Origin: Shimia abyssi
Lineage (GTDB): Bacteria; Pseudomonadota; Alphaproteobacteria; Rhodobacterales; Rhodobacteraceae
Length of the DNA stretch: 64,000 bases
Direction of reading: 5' to 3'
Assembly (NCBI RefSeq): GCF_003014475.1
Contig: NZ_PYGJ01000001.1
Span: forward strand, 558,001-622,000
Made by a program: the position numbers and the translations under genes. How positions within the stretch are numbered: the stretch's first letter is position 1; every line of letters starts with the position of its first letter. A model generated the notes under the pieces. That model saw nothing but the letters and a program-made list of their open reading frames with translations, ran no database searches and was not told the origin of the DNA. This document shows, piece by piece, positions 62,154 through 64,000 of this stretch.

Positions 62154-62813
62154 ATGCTCGAGTTTGAAAACGTCAGTAAGTCCTTTTGGACGGGTACACA
62201 GCGCAAGGTGATCCTTGATCGCGTGTCTTTTCGTGTGGAATTGGGCCGCTCTATGGGTGTTTTGGCCCCCAATGGCACGGGCAAAACGACGTTGATCAAC
62301 ATGATGGCCGGCCTTGAAAAACCGGATGAGGGCGTGATCCGCCGCGATTGCCGCATCTCATTCCCGCTTGGTTTTATGGGCGGGGTTGTCAGCAAACACA
62401 CGGCAATGGAAAACTGTCGCTACATCGCGCGCCTTTACGGCTTGGACCCGGACTATGTGGAATCCTTCTGCCGATGGCTTTGTGATCTTGGCGAATACTT
62501 TGACCAGCCGCTGGGCACCTACTCGTCTGGTATGCGGTCCCGGTTCACATTTGCGCTGTTGCTGGCACTGGATTTCGATATGTACCTCATCGACGAGGGT
62601 ATGCCATCTTCGACCGATGTGAACTTTAACAAGAAGGCGGGCGATGTTCTTCGCGAACGCCTGCGTACAACCACTATCATCATTGTATCCCACCAGCCAA
62701 AGACGCTTGAGGCATTTGCCAAGTCTGCGGCGGTTTTGCTGAACGGCAAATTGTACATGTTTGATACCTTGGAAGAGGCAAAGCAGCTCTATGACTACCA
62801 AACCCAAGGCTAA
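62154..62813 (+). CDS. kpsT: capsular polysaccharide export ABC transporter, ATP-binding protein (KpsT-like)
   Basis: The 219-residue ATPase of an ABC-2 exporter drives capsule or other surface polysaccharide across the inner membrane. Walker A is APNGTGKTT near 38-46 (first Gly replaced by Ala). The family-specific ISFPLGFMGG and ENCRYIARLYGLD segments follow. The signature is YSSGMRSR, as in KpsT, Walker B is MYLIDEG, and the switch histidine is in IIIVSHQPKTLEAF. Its last 23 bases overlap the next gene, implying coupling. Its permease partner is not in the window. Confidence 0.92.
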   Translation: MLEFENVSKSFWTGTQRKVILDRVSFRVELGRSMGVLAPNGTGKTTLINMMAGLEKPDEGVIRRDCRISFPLGFMGGVVSKHTAMENCRYIARLYGLDPDYVESFCRWLCDLGEYFDQPLGTYSSGMRSRFTFALLLALDFDMYLIDEGMPSSTDVNFNKKAGDVLRERLRTTTIIIVSHQPKTLEAFAKSAAVLLNGKLYMFDTLEEAKQLYDYQTQG

Positions 62814-64000
62814 AAAATTTCGCATCCGCAGATCTGTCGGCAACGGCGCGATGGCAGCAGGAGGCGCAGGCGCACCCAGCGAATCAGCAGGTGTGCCTCA
62901 ACCCGGCCCCAAACCACCAACCAGCCCAGACTCACAATCTGCCGCGGCGCAACGCCCACAACCGGTCAGCGATGGTGTCGCGCGCGACCCGGCCACGGGC
63001 AAACCACCGGCGCCGGGACAGGTCAAACCGGCCGAACAGGAAATCGACGAAATCAAGCGCGAAGGGTTGACCGGGCGCCAGTTGCGCATGGCGCGCCGCA
63101 TGGCCCAGCAAAACGGGCTTGCCGCAACATCTGACTATGACGCCGTGCGCCTGTTACGCGCGTCGGGCATCGATCCGTTCCAGCGCAGCAATATGTTGGA
63201 ACTGGTCCAGCAGAAAACTGACAAGGTTCCGGCAGAGGTTGAAAAGAACAAAGTTCAGCTGCCTCAGACCATGCCAGCGGACAAGAACACGCTGCCCAGC
63301 ACCGAAACAAAATCACCAGCCGAAATGCGTGCCATTGAGATTGGCGAGATTCAGCGTGATATTGCCCGCCGCCGTCGGCGGCGCCTTTTGTTGCTGGCCG
63401 CGCGTCTGTCGGTCTTTGTTTTTCTGCCCACCCTGTTTGCCGCGTGGTATTTCTTTTCGGTGGCCACGCCAATGTATTCCACCAAGTCAGCCTTCCTTGT
63501 GCAACAGGCCGAGGGGGGAACTGGCACCGGGCTTGGGTCCCTCTTGCCTTCACAGTTGAACGTGAACAGCGACGCAATTGCCGTACAGGACTATTTGACG
63601 TCAAAAGATGCGATGATCCGTCTGGACCAGGATGCAGGCTTCAAGGCACACTTCTCCAGCCCAATGATCGACCCGATCCAACGCCTGGATCCGGATCCGT
63701 CCAACGAACAGGCCTACAAGGTCTACAAAAAGATGGTAAAAATTGGCTATGACCCCACGGAAGGGTCGATCCGCATGGAAGTTATTGCTGCTGATCCGGA
63801 GCTGGCCGCGCAATTCTCGAACGCGCTGGTAAGCTATGCCGAAACCCGCGCTGATGATCTGTCGCAGCGCAAGCGCGAAGACCACCTGAGTGATGCGCGC
63901 AACAGCCTTGATAAGGCCAAGGCAGAGCGGCGCGAAGCACAACAGGCACTGGTCAAATTGCAAACCGAAGGCGACCTGATTGACCCCGAAGGGCTGATTA
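62791..64000 (+). CDS. capsule export inner-membrane/periplasmic protein (KpsE-like), partial
   Basis: An open frame starts at the ATG at 62791 and runs to the window edge (at least 403 codons, no stop). The first 190 residues or so are cytoplasmic, rich in Ala, Pro, Gln and Lys (with EGLTGRQLRMARRMAQQNGL and a second helix-forming patch RASGIDPFQRSNML). A basic stretch RRRRRR precedes a membrane helix (LSVFVFLPTLFAAWYFFSV, near 215). The Wzz/KpsE-type periplasmic domain starts with TPMYSTKSAFLVQQAEG and continues into a coiled coil rich in Glu, Ala and Gln. Overlap with kpsT supports a role in capsule export. The long N-terminal extension exceeds that of E. coli KpsE. Confidence 0.85.
   Translation, partial: MTTKPKAKKFRIRRSVGNGAMAAGGAGAPSESAGVPQPGPKPPTSPDSQSAAAQRPQPVSDGVARDPATGKPPAPGQVKPAEQEIDEIKREGLTGRQLRMARRMAQQNGLAATSDYDAVRLLRASGIDPFQRSNMLELVQQKTDKVPAEVEKNKVQLPQTMPADKNTLPSTETKSPAEMRAIEIGEIQRDIARRRRRRLLLLAARLSVFVFLPTLFAAWYFFSVATPMYSTKSAFLVQQAEGGTGTGLGSLLPSQLNVNSDAIAVQDYLTSKDAMIRLDQDAGFKAHFSSPMIDPIQRLDPDPSNEQAYKVYKKMVKIGYDPTEGSIRMEVIAADPELAAQFSNALVSYAETRADDLSQRKREDHLSDARNSLDKAKAERREAQQALVKLQTEGDLIDPEGLI

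Overview
The window looks like the chromosome of a marine alphaproteobacterium of the Roseobacter group (Rhodobacteraceae). The gene content (propionyl-CoA synthetase, fused malic enzyme, 2-aminoethylphosphonate hydrolytic cluster, RTX protein, LysR/TauD pairs), the moderately high GC, and recurring intergenic hairpins next to a CCCCGGGATATTT-type motif all fit. The assignment rests on protein families recognised by eye; no search was run. No tRNA, rRNA, CRISPR array or recognisable transposase was seen.

Layout. 1-2.9 kb: an acyl-CoA synthetase and a membrane-anchored, degenerate M48-like protein. 2.9-9.7 kb (minus): a secreted Thr/Ala-rich protein, then a compact nucleoside salvage operon, transcribed cupin protein-cdd-deoA-deoB-add-upp. 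9.7-14.3 kb (plus): fused malic enzyme (maeB) and propionyl-CoA synthetase (prpE), separated by a leader with six TTTGCAA-like half-sites. 14.3-16.5 kb: a divergent LysR/TauD-dioxygenase pair and a possible decayed reading frame. 16.6-20.1 kb: threonine ammonia-lyase, NAD kinase, glyA. 20.4-23.9 kb: a YcaQ/AlkX-type DNA glycosylase translationally coupled to a DUF817 gene that is frameshifted and split by a 1.17-kb cassette with inverted repeats and an FMN-binding passenger gene. 24-26.4 kb: hydrolase, small membrane protein, gltX. 26.6-34.1 kb: a 2-hydroxyacid dehydrogenase, the minus-strand phosphonate operon phnW-phnA-phnY-pbfA-like, and a divergent LysR regulator. 34.1-42.3 kb: Na/phosphate symporter, hisN-like phosphatase, DUF1353 lipoprotein, DUF1801 protein, Tat-exported metallo-hydrolase, mgtE, nadE. 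42.4-50.7 kb: an 18-repeat MORN protein, an SDR, leuA preceded by a leucine-rich leader peptide, an RTX protein, a second LysR/TauD pair, rlmJ. 50.8-56.5 kb: the rod-shape operon mreB-mreC-mreD-mrdA-rodA. 56.7-62 kb: glyoxylate reductase, SseB-like and UDG-like proteins, arsR-arsP, nhaA. 62.1-64 kb: the start of a capsule-export locus (kpsT, and a kpsE-like gene cut by the window edge).

How the genes work together. Salvage enzymes feed nucleosides into bases and pentose phosphate. MaeB and PrpE serve C3 and C4 carbon flow. The phn genes turn 2-aminoethylphosphonate, and probably its 1-hydroxy derivative, into acetate and phosphate, with a Na/phosphate symporter nearby. The mre/mrd operon builds the cell wall cylinder. 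The best candidates for new biology are the inverted-repeat cassette in DUF817, the leucine leader of leuA, the short-chain-acyl operator cluster before prpE, and a modular intergenic repeat family.
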